Of a DNA stretch of 15,031 nucleotides, positions 6,756 to 14,812 are shown one piece after another. Each line of letters opens with the position of its first letter. Within the stretch, counting starts at the first letter, position 1. The notes under the pieces are model-generated. The model saw only the letters and a program-made list of their open reading frames with translations. It ran no database searches and was not told the DNA's origin. Made by a program: the position numbers and the translations under genes. Origin of the DNA: an uncultured Lysobacteraceae bacterium (GTDB lineage: Bacteria > Pseudomonadota > Gammaproteobacteria > Xanthomonadales > Xanthomonadaceae); contig CAMLSB010000031.1 of assembly GCA_946482565.1 (NCBI GenBank), forward strand, positions 1 to 15,031. Reading direction: 5' to 3'.

Positions 6756-7777
6756 CAGGGGGCCTCGATGCTGTATCCCTTCGCGCGCAGCGCCGCAAGG
6801 TAGCTGTCCGGGCCGGCCAGGTTTTCCATCGGGACGAAGGCGACGGTGGTTTCATTGTCGCGCAGCGCCGCTTCCGCCTCCTTGAGCCAGAGGCCCGCAA
6901 TGCTCGCGTTGATGTTGGGGAGCCCGTACTTCTTCGCGAAGTCGGCGTCGGTGAGCGCGTCCGCGCACAGCCTGGTGCGCGTGGCCAGCCGTTCGAAATC
7001 GATCCGGTCGGTGGCGCCCGTGGCCCATGCATTGGCGTTGGTGATCATGCGCGGGATGTCGCGTTCGATGGCGTCCAGCGTCGCGGCGAGGCATTGCGCG
7101 TCGTTCAGCCGGATGCGGCGCACGTCGGCCAGCGCCGCCTTCGCGGCGTCGCTGGAGACCTTCACCTCGAACTGCGGGAAGTTGCTTCGCACGCCGTTCG
7201 ACTTGATGGTCTCCTCGAGCGCCGGGTAGACGACCGGATCGCGCGACAGGCGCGCCTTGCGGATCGCGGCCTCGAGCAGCGCATCGGCGGCGACGACGGG
7301 ACGCTTGCGCTCGATCGACCGGTCGCCGGGCAGGTAACGCGACTTCGCCGCCACCCAGCGCGCGTAGAGCGCAGGGTCCAGCACGTCGCGCAGCGTGGCG
7401 CCGTCGGGATTGTCCTTGGCCCGGTACATGCGGTAGCCGAGCAGCGCCATCTGGAACAGGTTGGCATCGACATCGACGCTGTAGCCCGGCGCCCAGAGTA
7501 CTTCCTGCGAATCGGCGACGAGATCCCTGACGCTCGCCGAGTCCCATTCCATGTCCTTGGGCAGGGGCGACAGCGTGGCCATGATCCAGAGGCTGTGGTC
7601 TTCGTCCCTGTACACGCGCCACAGGCCGGGGCCCGACACCTTGCCCGAAACGACCACCGTGTCGAGCGTGCGGAGGGGAGCGTTGCCGGAAACGTTTGCA
7701 GGCTGCGCCTGCGCCAGGCAATCAGGGGAAAGACAGGCGGCGACCAGCAGCGCCGCCGCAAGGCGAATGCTTTTCAA
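6755..7777 (-). CDS. TraB/GumN family protein with degenerate metal motifs
   Basis: A 340-aa exported protein of the TraB/PrgY/GumN (Tiki-like) family. The TTG start at 7777 is chosen because it begins a good signal peptide (MKSIRLAAALLVAACLSPDC, cleavage near residue 24); the nearby ATG at 7800 is out of frame. Family landmarks: GLWRVYRDEDHSLWIMATLSPLPKDMEW at 51–78, matching the 'LWkv…GTxHxlP' opening, and NLAGPDSYLAALRAKGY at 319–335, matching 'HLvGpdgLlalLrakGY'. In active members two GxxH motifs and a Glu bind metal. Here the first reads ATLS (67–70), the second PMEN (316–319), and the usual 'LVLE' Glu position reads VLW (Trp95). It is therefore probably a non-catalytic relative. Cotranscribed with the TonB-like gene that starts in its stop codon. 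Confidence 0.83.
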   Translation of the reverse strand: MKSIRLAAALLVAACLSPDCLAQAQPANVSGNAPLRTLDTVVVSGKVSGPGLWRVYRDEDHSLWIMATLSPLPKDMEWDSASVRDLVADSQEVLWAPGYSVDVDANLFQMALLGYRMYRAKDNPDGATLRDVLDPALYARWVAAKSRYLPGDRSIERKRPVVAADALLEAAIRKARLSRDPVVYPALEETIKSNGVRSNFPQFEVKVSSDAAKAALADVRRIRLNDAQCLAATLDAIERDIPRMITNANAWATGATDRIDFERLATRTRLCADALTDADFAKKYGLPNINASIAGLWLKEAEAALRDNETTVAFVPMENLAGPDSYLAALRAKGYSIEAP

Positions 7778-7810
7778 GTGGAATGACCGTTGCGTCCATG
7801 CGACGGCCGG

Positions 7811-7816
7811 ATTGTA
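7811..7816 (-). promoter_or_regulatory. Candidate -10 element for the TraB/GumN gene
   Basis: On the minus strand TACAAT (five of six to TATAAT) lies 33 nt upstream of the TTG start, inside the 61-nt gap after apaH. The matching -35 position (about 7834–7839) reads GCCGCG and is not recognisable, and no Shine-Dalgarno is evident, so this is only a candidate. Confidence 0.3.
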
Positions 7817-7838
7817 GCAGCGCGTGCCGCGTGCGCGG

Positions 7839-8684
7839 CTAGCGGCGGCCGGGCGGGTTCGCGGGCACGTCGCGCCCGGCGACCTGCACGATGCGCAATT
7901 CGTCGGTATCGAGCTGCAAAGCGGTGAGCTTGCCGCCCCAGACCGCACCGGTATCGATGGCATGCACGCCGTGGCCGATGAACAGTCCCAGCGCCGACCA
8001 GTGGCCGCACACGATCTTCAGGTCGCGCGTCGCGCGCCCCGGCACCGCGTACCACGGGTACAGGCCCGGTTGCTGCGTGCCCGGCGTGCCTTTCTCGTCG
8101 AAGGCGATGCGGCCGCGCGGCGTGCAGTAGCGCAGGCGCGTGAACACGTTGATGATCGCGCGGTCGCGTTCCATGCCGGTGAGGCCGGGCGACCACGCCG
8201 GCTTGTCGCCGTACATGTTCTTCAGCAGCTTGCGGTAGCCATCGCCGCGCAGCTTCTGTTCGATTTCGCCCGCATGCTTCAGCGCCAGCGTGGTGGTCCA
8301 CTTCGGCGCGAGGCCGGCATGCACCATCATCCAGCCCAGGTCGCGGTCGGCGTGGACCAGGGGCTGCATGCGCAGCCAGTCGACCAGTTCGCGCGCGTCG
8401 GGCGCGAACAGAACGCCCTGCAGGTCCGGGTTGACCTTGCGCTGGTCGTCGGGGCTGCGTTCGGCGATGGCCAGCAGCGACAGGTCATGGTTGCCGAGCA
8501 CGCTCACGCACTGGCCGCGCAGCGAATGCACCAGGCGCAGCGTTTCCAGCGACTCGCCGCCACGGTTCACCAGGTCGCCGCAGAACCAGAGCCGGTCGGA
8601 CGCCGGGTCGAAGCGGATCTTTTCCAGCAGGCGCTGCGTGGGGCCGTAACAGCCCTGCAGGTCGCCGATCGCCCAGGTCGCCAT
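7839..8684 (-). CDS. apaH: Symmetrical bis(5'-nucleosyl)-tetraphosphatase
   Basis: ApaH (281 aa) hydrolyses Ap4A to two ADP and, as later shown for the family, can remove Np4 caps from RNA. The metallophosphoesterase motifs are GDLQGC at 7–12, GDLVNRG at 36–42, GNHD at 64–67, MVHAGL and CGHWS. Residue 10 is Gln where E. coli has His (GDVHGC); GDLQGC is, to my knowledge, usual in Pseudomonas and Xanthomonas ApaH. It starts 13 nt after the apaG stop and ends the lptD–apaH operon. ATG 8684 matches the family N-terminus MATWAIGD. Length is close to the 280 aa norm. Confidence 0.97.
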   Translation of the reverse strand: MATWAIGDLQGCYGPTQRLLEKIRFDPASDRLWFCGDLVNRGGESLETLRLVHSLRGQCVSVLGNHDLSLLAIAERSPDDQRKVNPDLQGVLFAPDARELVDWLRMQPLVHADRDLGWMMVHAGLAPKWTTTLALKHAGEIEQKLRGDGYRKLLKNMYGDKPAWSPGLTGMERDRAIINVFTRLRYCTPRGRIAFDEKGTPGTQQPGLYPWYAVPGRATRDLKIVCGHWSALGLFIGHGVHAIDTGAVWGGKLTALQLDTDELRIVQVAGRDVPANPPGRR

Positions 8685-8697
8685 GCGTGCGCCGGCC

Positions 8698-9087
8698 TCA
8701 GTGCAGCGTGCGCGGCACGGACAGGACGAACGCCGGGATCTCCGCTTCGAAGCGCGTGCCGTCGTCGGCCACCAGCGCGTAGCTGCCCTGCATCGTGCCC
8801 TGCTGCGTTTCCAGCACCGCGCCCGAGGTGTAGGTGAAGTCGTCGCCCGGCCGCAGCCACGGCTGCTCGCCGACCACGCCTTCGCCTTCGACTTCCTCGA
8901 CCTTGCCGTTGGCGTCGGTGATCACCCAGTGCCGCCCGAGCAGGCGCGCCGGCACCGCGCCGGTGTTGCGGATGTGGATGGTGTACGCGAAGACGTAACG
9001 GTCGCGCTCCGGCTCCGACTGGTCGTCGAGGTAGCGGGTGGCGACGTCGATGCCCAGGGCGTATTCGTCGTCTCGATCATGTTCCAT
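8698..9087 (-). CDS. apaG: ApaG (Co2+/Mg2+ efflux-associated) protein
   Basis: A 129-aa protein of the ApaG/DUF525 family, a single immunoglobulin-like beta-sandwich domain. The signature stretch is [22 protein letters not shown] at about 68–89, containing the glycine-rich GxGxVGxxP motif, followed by GTMQGSY. Older work links the gene to cobalt tolerance in Salmonella; the molecular role remains uncertain. ATG 9087 is chosen; a GTG two codons upstream is possible. It lies 32 nt after rsmA and 13 nt before apaH, the usual order in gammaproteobacteria. Confidence 0.96.
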   Translation of the reverse strand: MEHDRDDEYALGIDVATRYLDDQSEPERDRYVFAYTIHIRNTGAVPARLLGRHWVITDANGKVEEVEGEGVVGEQPWLRPGDDFTYTSGAVLETQQGTMQGSYALVADDGTRFEAEIPAFVLSVPRTLH

Positions 9088-9119
9088 GGGCACAGTGTAA
9101 GCGCCCGGCGTGAACGCGA

Positions 9120-10016
9120 CTAACCCGATGGCGACAACCCGGTAGCGGGCAGGTTCGCCAGCCGCACGAAGCCGTCCACCGGCACCTGTTCGGCGCGCGC
9201 GTCGGGGCGCAGGCCCGCGGCTTCGATGGCGGCGGCGTCCATCAGGCTGCCGAGCGCGTTGCGCAGGGTCTTGCGGCGCTGGCCGAAGGCGGCGCGCACG
9301 ACCGCGGCGAAGCGCGCGCGATCGGCGATGCCGGCGGCGCCCGCGGGGCGCGGCACCAGCCGCACCACCGCCGAATCCACCTTCGGCGCGGGCCGGAACG
9401 CGCCTGGCGCGACCTTGAACAACGGGGTCACCGCGCACTCGGCCTGCAGCATCACGCTGAGCCGGCCGTAGACCTTGCTGCCGGGGCCCGCGGCCATGCG
9501 GTCGACCACTTCCTTCTGCAGCATGAAGTGCATGTCGCGGATCGCGGCGGCGTGGTCGAGCGCATGGAACAGGATCGGCGACGACAGGTTGTAGGGCAGG
9601 TTGCCGACCAGGCGCAGCCTGCGGTCGGCGCGATCGCCGGGATCGCCGTCGCCCGCGGCCGCGAGGGCGGTGAAATCCACGTCCAGCACGTCGGCGTGCA
9701 CCAGCGTGAGAGTGCCGTGGGATTGCGCGGCCGCGGCGAGCGGCTCGAGCAGGTCGCGGTCGAATTCGATCGCGGTGAGCGCGCCGTGGCGGTCCAGCAT
9801 CGGCAGGGTGAGCGCGCCCTGGCCGGGGCCGATCTCGACGATGCGGTCGCCGGGCTTCGGATCGACGGCCAGCAGGATCTTCTCGATCACGCCGCGTTCG
9901 TGCAGGAAGTTCTGGCCGAGCGACTTCTTGGCGTCGCGGCGGAAGCCGCCGGCGTCGCGGTCGTCGCCGCGACCGCGGCTGGGCGCGTGGTGGCCGTCGC
10001 GCGGCGCGCGGCTCAC
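9120..10016 (-). CDS. rsmA: 16S rRNA (adenine1518/1519-N6)-dimethyltransferase
   Basis: RsmA/KsgA (298 aa) dimethylates two adjacent adenines in helix 45 of 16S rRNA late in 30S assembly. Motifs visible: KKSLGQNFL at 30–38, the SAM-binding EIGPGQG at 61–67, acidic EFDRD at 84–88, the N6-methyltransferase NLPY at 139–142, and the C-terminal [12 protein letters not shown] at 244–255. The GTG start at 10016 overlaps the pdxA stop (GTGA) and gives about 29 residues before KKSLGQNF, many Arg, Gly, His and Asp, longer than in Xanthomonas as I recall it. No in-frame ATG offers a shorter version. A short acidic/basic insert (about 121–134, [12 protein letters not shown]) precedes the NLPY strand. Otherwise standard. 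Confidence 0.97.
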   Translation of the reverse strand: MSRAPRDGHHAPSRGRGDDRDAGGFRRDAKKSLGQNFLHERGVIEKILLAVDPKPGDRIVEIGPGQGALTLPMLDRHGALTAIEFDRDLLEPLAAAAQSHGTLTLVHADVLDVDFTALAAAGDGDPGDRADRRLRLVGNLPYNLSSPILFHALDHAAAIRDMHFMLQKEVVDRMAAGPGSKVYGRLSVMLQAECAVTPLFKVAPGAFRPAPKVDSAVVRLVPRPAGAAGIADRARFAAVVRAAFGQRRKTLRNALGSLMDAAAIEAAGLRPDARAEQVPVDGFVRLANLPATGLSPSG

Positions 10017-10987
10017 GCGCGCCTCCGCGCCGCTGCGAGGCGCGTGCATTGCGCGATCGCCGCGAACAGGCTCGAAGGATCGGCCGCGCCCGTGCCGGCG
10101 ATGTCCAGCGCGGTGCCGTGGTCCACGGCGACGCGCGGGTAGGGCAGGCCGAGGGTCAGGTTCACCGCCTGCTCGAAGCCGCTGTACTTGAGCACGGGCA
10201 GGCCCTGGTCGTGGTACATCGCCAGCACCGCGTCGACTTCGGCCAGTTTTGCGGGCAGGAATCCGGTGTCTGCGGGCAATGGCCCGGCGAGGCACATGCC
10301 TTCGCTGCGCGCTTGTTCCAGCGCCGGGATGAGGGTGTCGATTTCCTCCCGGCCGAGGTGCCCGTCTTCGCCGGCATGCGGGTTGAGGCCCAGCACCGCG
10401 ATGCGCGGCGCCGCGATGCCGAAGTCGTCGCGCAGCGATGCGTGGAGGATGCGCAGCGTGCGCAGCAGGCCGTCGCGGGTGAGCGCATCGGGCACGTCGC
10501 GCAGCGGCAGGTGGGTGGTGGCGAGCGCGACGCGCACGATGTCGTTGGCGAGCATCATCACCACCTCGCGCCCCGCCTGCGCCGCGAGCAGGCCGGTGGT
10601 GCCGGTGTAGGCGATGCCGCCGTCGTTGATCGCGGCCTTGTGCACCGGCCCGGTGACGAGGCCATCGAGTTCGCCGTCCAGGCAGGCGCGGCCGGCGCGT
10701 TCGAGCGCGGCGATGGTGCTGGCGGCGTTGGCCGCGTCGGGATGCCCGAACGCGGTGGCGCGCGGCGCGGCGATGTCGACGATCGGCAGCACGCCGGGCG
10801 AGGCGACGGTGCCGGGGCTGGCGAGGGCCAGCGGCAGGCCGAGCGCGTCGGCTGCCGCGCGCAGGCTGCGCGCGTCGCCGACGGCGACGAGATCGGCGTC
10901 CCAGGAGCGCTGCGCGGCGCGGACGCACAGTTCCGGGCCGACGCCGGCCGGCTCGCCCGGAACCAGCGCCAGCCGCGGTCGCGGCAT
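10013..10987 (-). CDS. pdxA: 4-hydroxythreonine-4-phosphate dehydrogenase
   Basis: PdxA (324 aa) oxidises 4-phosphohydroxy-L-threonine with NAD(P) in the DXP-dependent pathway to pyridoxal phosphate. Motifs: [11 protein letters not shown] at 10–20, [11 protein letters not shown] at 111–121, and the three metal-binding histidines His159 (TTHLPLRD), His204 (NPHAGEDG) and His259 (MYHDQG), then [11 protein letters not shown]. The substrate loop reads YTGTTG (127–132), where E. coli has FTGHTE; I believe Thr for His is common in this lineage, but the final Gly for Glu may not be. ATG 10987 begins one base after the surA stop, and the stop overlaps rsmA, so the gene is tightly embedded in the operon. 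Confidence 0.96.
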   Translation of the reverse strand: MPRPRLALVPGEPAGVGPELCVRAAQRSWDADLVAVGDARSLRAAADALGLPLALASPGTVASPGVLPIVDIAAPRATAFGHPDAANAASTIAALERAGRACLDGELDGLVTGPVHKAAINDGGIAYTGTTGLLAAQAGREVVMMLANDIVRVALATTHLPLRDVPDALTRDGLLRTLRILHASLRDDFGIAAPRIAVLGLNPHAGEDGHLGREEIDTLIPALEQARSEGMCLAGPLPADTGFLPAKLAEVDAVLAMYHDQGLPVLKYSGFEQAVNLTLGLPYPRVAVDHGTALDIAGTGAADPSSLFAAIAQCTRLAAARRRA

Positions 10988-10988
10988 C

Positions 10989-12359
10989 TCAGCCGCCGCT
11001 GGCGGGTGCCGCGGGCTGCGGCGCGGGAGCGACAGGGGCCGCAGGCGCTGCGGCGGGCGCCGTGGTCGCGTTGTCGCCGAGCCGGATGTCGACGTAGGCT
11101 TCGCCGCGCAGTTCGCGCAGGAAGCGATCCCACTGTTCCTCCAGCTTGCGCTGGCCGATCGCCTCGCGCACCTGCTGGCGGCGCGTGTCGTCGGCGGCCA
11201 CGGCCTGGCGCGAGCCTTCGCGCTGCACGATTTCCCAGCCCGCTTCGGTCTTGAACGGTGCGGACACCTGGCCGTCCTGCAGCGCCGCGACCTGCGCGCC
11301 GAAATCGACGCCGTGCGCGTCGCGCGCGAACCAGCCGAGTTCGCCGCCGCTGATCTTCGTGGCCGTGTCGTCCGAATTCTCGCGCGCGACCGTCGCGAAA
11401 TCGGCGCCGCCCGCGATGCGCGCGCGCAGCGTCTCCAGCTTCGCCTTGGCCGCGGCGTCGTCGCCCTTGACCAGGATGTGGCGCGCCTTCAGTTCGGTGA
11501 CGGTACCCGTGGCGGCGTCCGCGGCGCGCGTTTCCACCAGTTCCAGCAGCTGGAAGCCGCTCGGGCCGCGGATCGGGCCGACGACCTGGCCGGGCTGCAT
11601 GCCGGTGATGACCTGGCCGAACGAAGGCGGCACCTCGTCGAGGCTGCGCCAGCCCAGGTCACCGCCGTCGAGTGCGTTGGGGCTGTCCGAATAGCGCACC
11701 GCGGCCGCGGCGAAGTCGATCTCGTGGCGATCGAGCGCATCCTTGATGCCCTGCACCTTCGTCTGCGCCGACGCGATCTGGTCGGCGGTGGCGCCGTCGG
11801 GCACGCCGACGAGGATGTGCGCCAGGTGGTACTGGGTGGCCCCGGCCTGGCTCGACAGCGACGCGTCGACTTCGCCCTCGCTGACCGTGATGCGGCCCTG
11901 CGCGAAGGTCTGGCGCAGGCGCTGCGAGGTGACTTCGTCCCGCACCGATGCGCGCAGGTCCGCCATCGTCATGCCGTCGTGGGCGAGCTGCGCACCGAGC
12001 TGGTCCAGCGTCATGTGGTTCTGCTGGGCGATGCCGCCGATGGCGCTGTCGAGTTCGGAGTCGCCGACGGTGATGCCCATCGACGTGGCGCGCGCGACCT
12101 GCAGGCGCTGCAGCACCAGGCGCTCCAGCACCTGCCGCTCGAGGATGTCGCGCGGCGGCAGCTGCTCGCTGCGGCCGGCGTACTGCCGGTCGATGTTGTT
12201 CAGGGCACGGTCGAGTTCCGAACGCAGGATCACGTCCTCGTCGACGACCGCGACGATGCGGTCCAGCGGTTGCAGTTGCTGTGCGGCGGCGGGCTGGGTG
12301 CCGGCGAGCGCGGCGAAGCCGGCGACGGCGGCGAGGAGGCAGGCAGCGAGTCGGGTCAT
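10989..12359 (-). CDS. surA: Periplasmic chaperone and peptidyl-prolyl isomerase SurA
   Basis: SurA (456 aa) escorts outer-membrane proteins, including LptD, through the periplasm to the BAM complex. Signal peptide 1–26 (cleavage PAAA|QQ), N-terminal chaperone domain starting PLDRIVAVVDEDVILRSELD (31–50) and running to about 170, parvulin domain 1 at about 176–277 (LAHILVGV … GGDLGWRSLDEVPPSF), parvulin domain 2 at about 288–383 (KARHILVKGD … GGELGWFARD), then a C-terminal helix (QRKLEEQWDRFLRELR). A 26-residue Ala/Pro tail (431–456) is added beyond the usual end. The ATG overlaps the lptD stop (ATGA). Chaperone and client are made from one message. Confidence 0.98.
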   Translation of the reverse strand: MTRLAACLLAAVAGFAALAGTQPAAAQQLQPLDRIVAVVDEDVILRSELDRALNNIDRQYAGRSEQLPPRDILERQVLERLVLQRLQVARATSMGITVGDSELDSAIGGIAQQNHMTLDQLGAQLAHDGMTMADLRASVRDEVTSQRLRQTFAQGRITVSEGEVDASLSSQAGATQYHLAHILVGVPDGATADQIASAQTKVQGIKDALDRHEIDFAAAAVRYSDSPNALDGGDLGWRSLDEVPPSFGQVITGMQPGQVVGPIRGPSGFQLLELVETRAADAATGTVTELKARHILVKGDDAAAKAKLETLRARIAGGADFATVARENSDDTATKISGGELGWFARDAHGVDFGAQVAALQDGQVSAPFKTEAGWEIVQREGSRQAVAADDTRRQQVREAIGQRKLEEQWDRFLRELRGEAYVDIRLGDNATTAPAAAPAAPVAPAPQPAAPASGG

Positions 12360-14707
12360 GGGAGCGGGTCGGGGGAGATTTCGGCGCCACCCGCTTCGGG
12401 CGGCGGAACGAGGTAGAGGTCCTCGCGGTAGTACCCGAGGATAGCACGGCGCAACCGGCTCGCCGTGTCGGGACCCGCCGAGCCGAGGCCCTTCAGTTCG
12501 ACTTCGACCTGCAGCGAATTGCCGAGTTCCCCGAGGCGGTTGTGCAGGTAGCGGCGGCCGACCAGGCGCACCGCCATGCAGCAGCTGTCCCACTGCACGC
12601 CGGCGATCCCTTCCAGCAGCTGGCTGTCCCTGGTCGAGTAGTAATAGCGGCCGACCAGGCTCCAGGCGGGGGAAATCGGGTACAGGAAATTGAAATCCAC
12701 CTGCTCGAGCAGGTCGCGGCGGTAGCGGTAACCGAAGTTGACGATGCCTTCGTCGCCGATGAGGTAGCGGGTGCGGAGGCTGGCGAGGTCCTTGCGGCGG
12801 TATTTCGGGTCCCACTGGTAGGAGCCGCCGATGCTCCAGCGGTCGTTCACGGCGTAGCTCGCATCGGCGACCCAGGCCGACTTGCCCTCGGCCACCGGCG
12901 TCTCGCCCGGCACCGTGACCTTCGATTCGGAGAAGTACCGGATCTGGCCGAGGCTCACCGACAGCTTCTCGCGCCCGTCGCTCTGGCGCAGCAGGCGCGT
13001 GGACACCGCCAGGGTCAGCTGGTTGGCATCGGTCTGGCGGTCGGCGCCGGTGTAGCGGTTGTCGCGGAACAGCTGGCCCCAGCTGAAGGTCATCGGCCGC
13101 GTGTCGAACAGCGGCAGGCCGGCCTGGTCGCGGTACGGCACGCGCAGGTAGTAGGCGCGCGGTTCCAGCGTCTGCAGGAACGGCGTGCCACCGATGCTCG
13201 TGCTGCGGTCGAAGTACAGGCCGGCGTCGATCGAGCCGATCGGCAGGCTGCGAGAAGGCTTGTCCTCGCCGAGCTGCGCGGCGAGCGCCTTGTCGAGGTC
13301 GTAGCCGGTGTAGCGCCAGGCGATCTTCGGCGTGAGGAACCAGCTCGCGCCGCCCAGCGGCAGGCTCGCGTACGGCTCCAGGTCGATGCGGCTGCCGCCC
13401 GGCTTGTCCGGGTGCTGGAAGCGCACCGCCTCGGCGTACACGCCCGCCTGCAGCCACGGCTGCAGCGGCTTGTCCCAGTGCAGCCAGGCGCGCGGCAGGC
13501 GGTCGTGCGGCAGCACGTCGTCGGTGAGCGTGTAGTCGGAGAGCTGCTGGTGGTCGGCCATGACCCCGGCGTCCCAGTCCGCGCCATGGCCGTAGATGCC
13601 GATGTCGCTGTAGATCGCGAACGGCGCCAGCCCGTCGATGTTGTTGCTGAAGTCCTCGAGGTAGCGCGGGTCGCTGATCCAGTTGAGGTTGGCGCGCGCC
13701 TGCCAGTGCGCGGCCAGGTCCTGCACGCCCTCGAAGTGGAAGCGCCCGCGGTCGCTGGCGCGCCGGTTCTCGAACGAGTAGCCGCTGGCGAGGAACTCCG
13801 CGTCCTCGTCGGCGCGCTCGCGCTTCGTGAGCCGGTCGGACGGCAGCACTTCGAGCTCGACGGTGCCGCGACCCGTGTCGGTGAGGTAGCGGAACTGGCC
13901 GCCGAGCTGGACGCCGCGCGAGGTCATCAGCCGCGGCGTGATCGTGGCGTCGTAGTTCGGCGCGAGGTTGAGGTAGATCGACTGGCGGTAATCGAAACCG
14001 TTGCGGCTCGACGAGCCGATGCCCGGATACAGCAGCCCGGTGCGGCGGCGGTCGTCGATCGGGAATGCGAACCACGGCACGTACAGCACCGGCACCTTGC
14101 CCACGCGCAGGGTCGCGTCGTGGGCCACGCCCATGCCGGTGTCGGTGTTCACGTCGATGCGCTGCGCGCGCAATTCCCAGCTGCGCGCATCGGGTGGGCA
14201 GGTGGAATACGTCGCGCCGTACAGCACGCCTTCGGCACCGTGCATCTCGATGTGGCTTGCGCCGCCGTTGCCGCGGCGCGAGACGAGCTGGTAGTGCACG
14301 TTGCTGATGTCGTGCGTGTCGCTTTCCTGGTTGCCCTCGGCCTTGTCGGCGACGAGGCGCATGCCGGAGTCCTGGTAACGGACGCGGCCGATGGCGACGT
14401 AATGGCCGGTCTCGTTGTCGTAGGTGAGCTTGTCGGTGCCCAGGAACTGGTCGCCGCGGCGCAACGCGACGTTGCCCTCGAACTGGCGGCTGTCCTCGGT
14501 GCCGCTGAGCGTGTCGCCCTCGATGTCGGTGGGCTGCTCGATGCGGGCGCTGGCCGGCACGGTCGACTTCTGGGCGTCGCTGAACGCGGGCACGGCGTCC
14601 TGGACGGGGCAGAGCTTCCAGGTCTGGGGGCGCTCGTCGGCCGCATGGGCCGCCAGGGAGAAGGCGATGCAGGCCGGCAGTGGCAGCAGGCGAAGGGCTT
14701 TGCGCAC
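12356..14707 (-). CDS. lptD: LPS-assembly protein LptD
   Basis: LptD (783 aa) is the outer-membrane beta-barrel that, with the lipoprotein LptE, inserts lipopolysaccharide into the outer leaflet. The GTG at 14707 is chosen because it begins MRKALRLLPLPACIAFSLAA, a signal peptide closely resembling the Xanthomonas start; TTG 14794 would bury this peptide 29 residues in. The N-terminal jellyroll (about 55–170) has the family pattern TDIEGDTLSG, FEGNVALRRGDQFLG and VRYQDSGMRLVADKAEGN. The barrel follows, with FPIDDRRRTGLLYPGIG, FDYRQSIYLNLAPNYDAT, and the C-terminal VQWDSCCMAV and RRAILGYYREDLYLVPP. The four cysteines needed for the two inter-domain disulfides are present: Cys33, Cys170, Cys709, Cys710. 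Heads the surA–apaH operon. Confidence 0.98.
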   Translation of the reverse strand: MRKALRLLPLPACIAFSLAAHAADERPQTWKLCPVQDAVPAFSDAQKSTVPASARIEQPTDIEGDTLSGTEDSRQFEGNVALRRGDQFLGTDKLTYDNETGHYVAIGRVRYQDSGMRLVADKAEGNQESDTHDISNVHYQLVSRRGNGGASHIEMHGAEGVLYGATYSTCPPDARSWELRAQRIDVNTDTGMGVAHDATLRVGKVPVLYVPWFAFPIDDRRRTGLLYPGIGSSSRNGFDYRQSIYLNLAPNYDATITPRLMTSRGVQLGGQFRYLTDTGRGTVELEVLPSDRLTKRERADEDAEFLASGYSFENRRASDRGRFHFEGVQDLAAHWQARANLNWISDPRYLEDFSNNIDGLAPFAIYSDIGIYGHGADWDAGVMADHQQLSDYTLTDDVLPHDRLPRAWLHWDKPLQPWLQAGVYAEAVRFQHPDKPGGSRIDLEPYASLPLGGASWFLTPKIAWRYTGYDLDKALAAQLGEDKPSRSLPIGSIDAGLYFDRSTSIGGTPFLQTLEPRAYYLRVPYRDQAGLPLFDTRPMTFSWGQLFRDNRYTGADRQTDANQLTLAVSTRLLRQSDGREKLSVSLGQIRYFSESKVTVPGETPVAEGKSAWVADASYAVNDRWSIGGSYQWDPKYRRKDLASLRTRYLIGDEGIVNFGYRYRRDLLEQVDFNFLYPISPAWSLVGRYYYSTRDSQLLEGIAGVQWDSCCMAVRLVGRRYLHNRLGELGNSLQVEVELKGLGSAGPDTASRLRRAILGYYREDLYLVPPPEAGGAEISPDPLP

Positions 14708-14740
14708 TCGGGCGTCCGGATCAGGCGAAACGACGGCTAG

Positions 14741-14768
14741 ATTGCCGCAACGCCCGTGCAGCGGCAAT
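14741..14768. repeat. 8-bp perfect inverted repeat upstream of lptD
   Basis: ATTGCCGC (14741–14748) and GCGGCAAT (14761–14768) are separated by 12 nt, in the 105-nt gap between the adenosyltransferase stop and the lptD start. On the lptD strand the 3' arm ends 33 nt before the GTG. It has no T-run on either side, so it is more likely an operator or leader hairpin than a terminator. No clear sigma-70 or sigma-E promoter could be identified in this gap. Confidence 0.4.
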
Positions 14769-14812
14769 GCAAGGCGGTCGTGGGGTTCAGGCAACCGGAG
14801 CGGATAACGCGG

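Noticed and set aside
8649..8666. ApaH first motif GDLQGC with Gln where E. coli has a metal-ligand His
   Set aside because: To my knowledge GDLQGC is the standard form in Pseudomonas and Xanthomonas ApaH; it is a lineage variant, not a loss of function.
10989..14075. A 1028-codon minus-strand frame that could suggest a large fusion protein
   Set aside because: Only its last 456 codons are SurA, with a proper signal peptide at the 12359 ATG. The upstream part is lptD read out of frame.
12281..14740. An 819-codon open frame on the plus strand opposite lptD
   Set aside because: Its translation is Val/Ala/Arg-rich without any recognisable domain, while the minus strand encodes an unmistakable LptD. 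Long antisense open frames are expected from third-position GC bias.
14708..14794. Upstream TTG start for lptD at 14794
   Set aside because: It would place the signal peptide 29 residues inside the protein; the GTG at 14707 gives a normal secreted LptD start.
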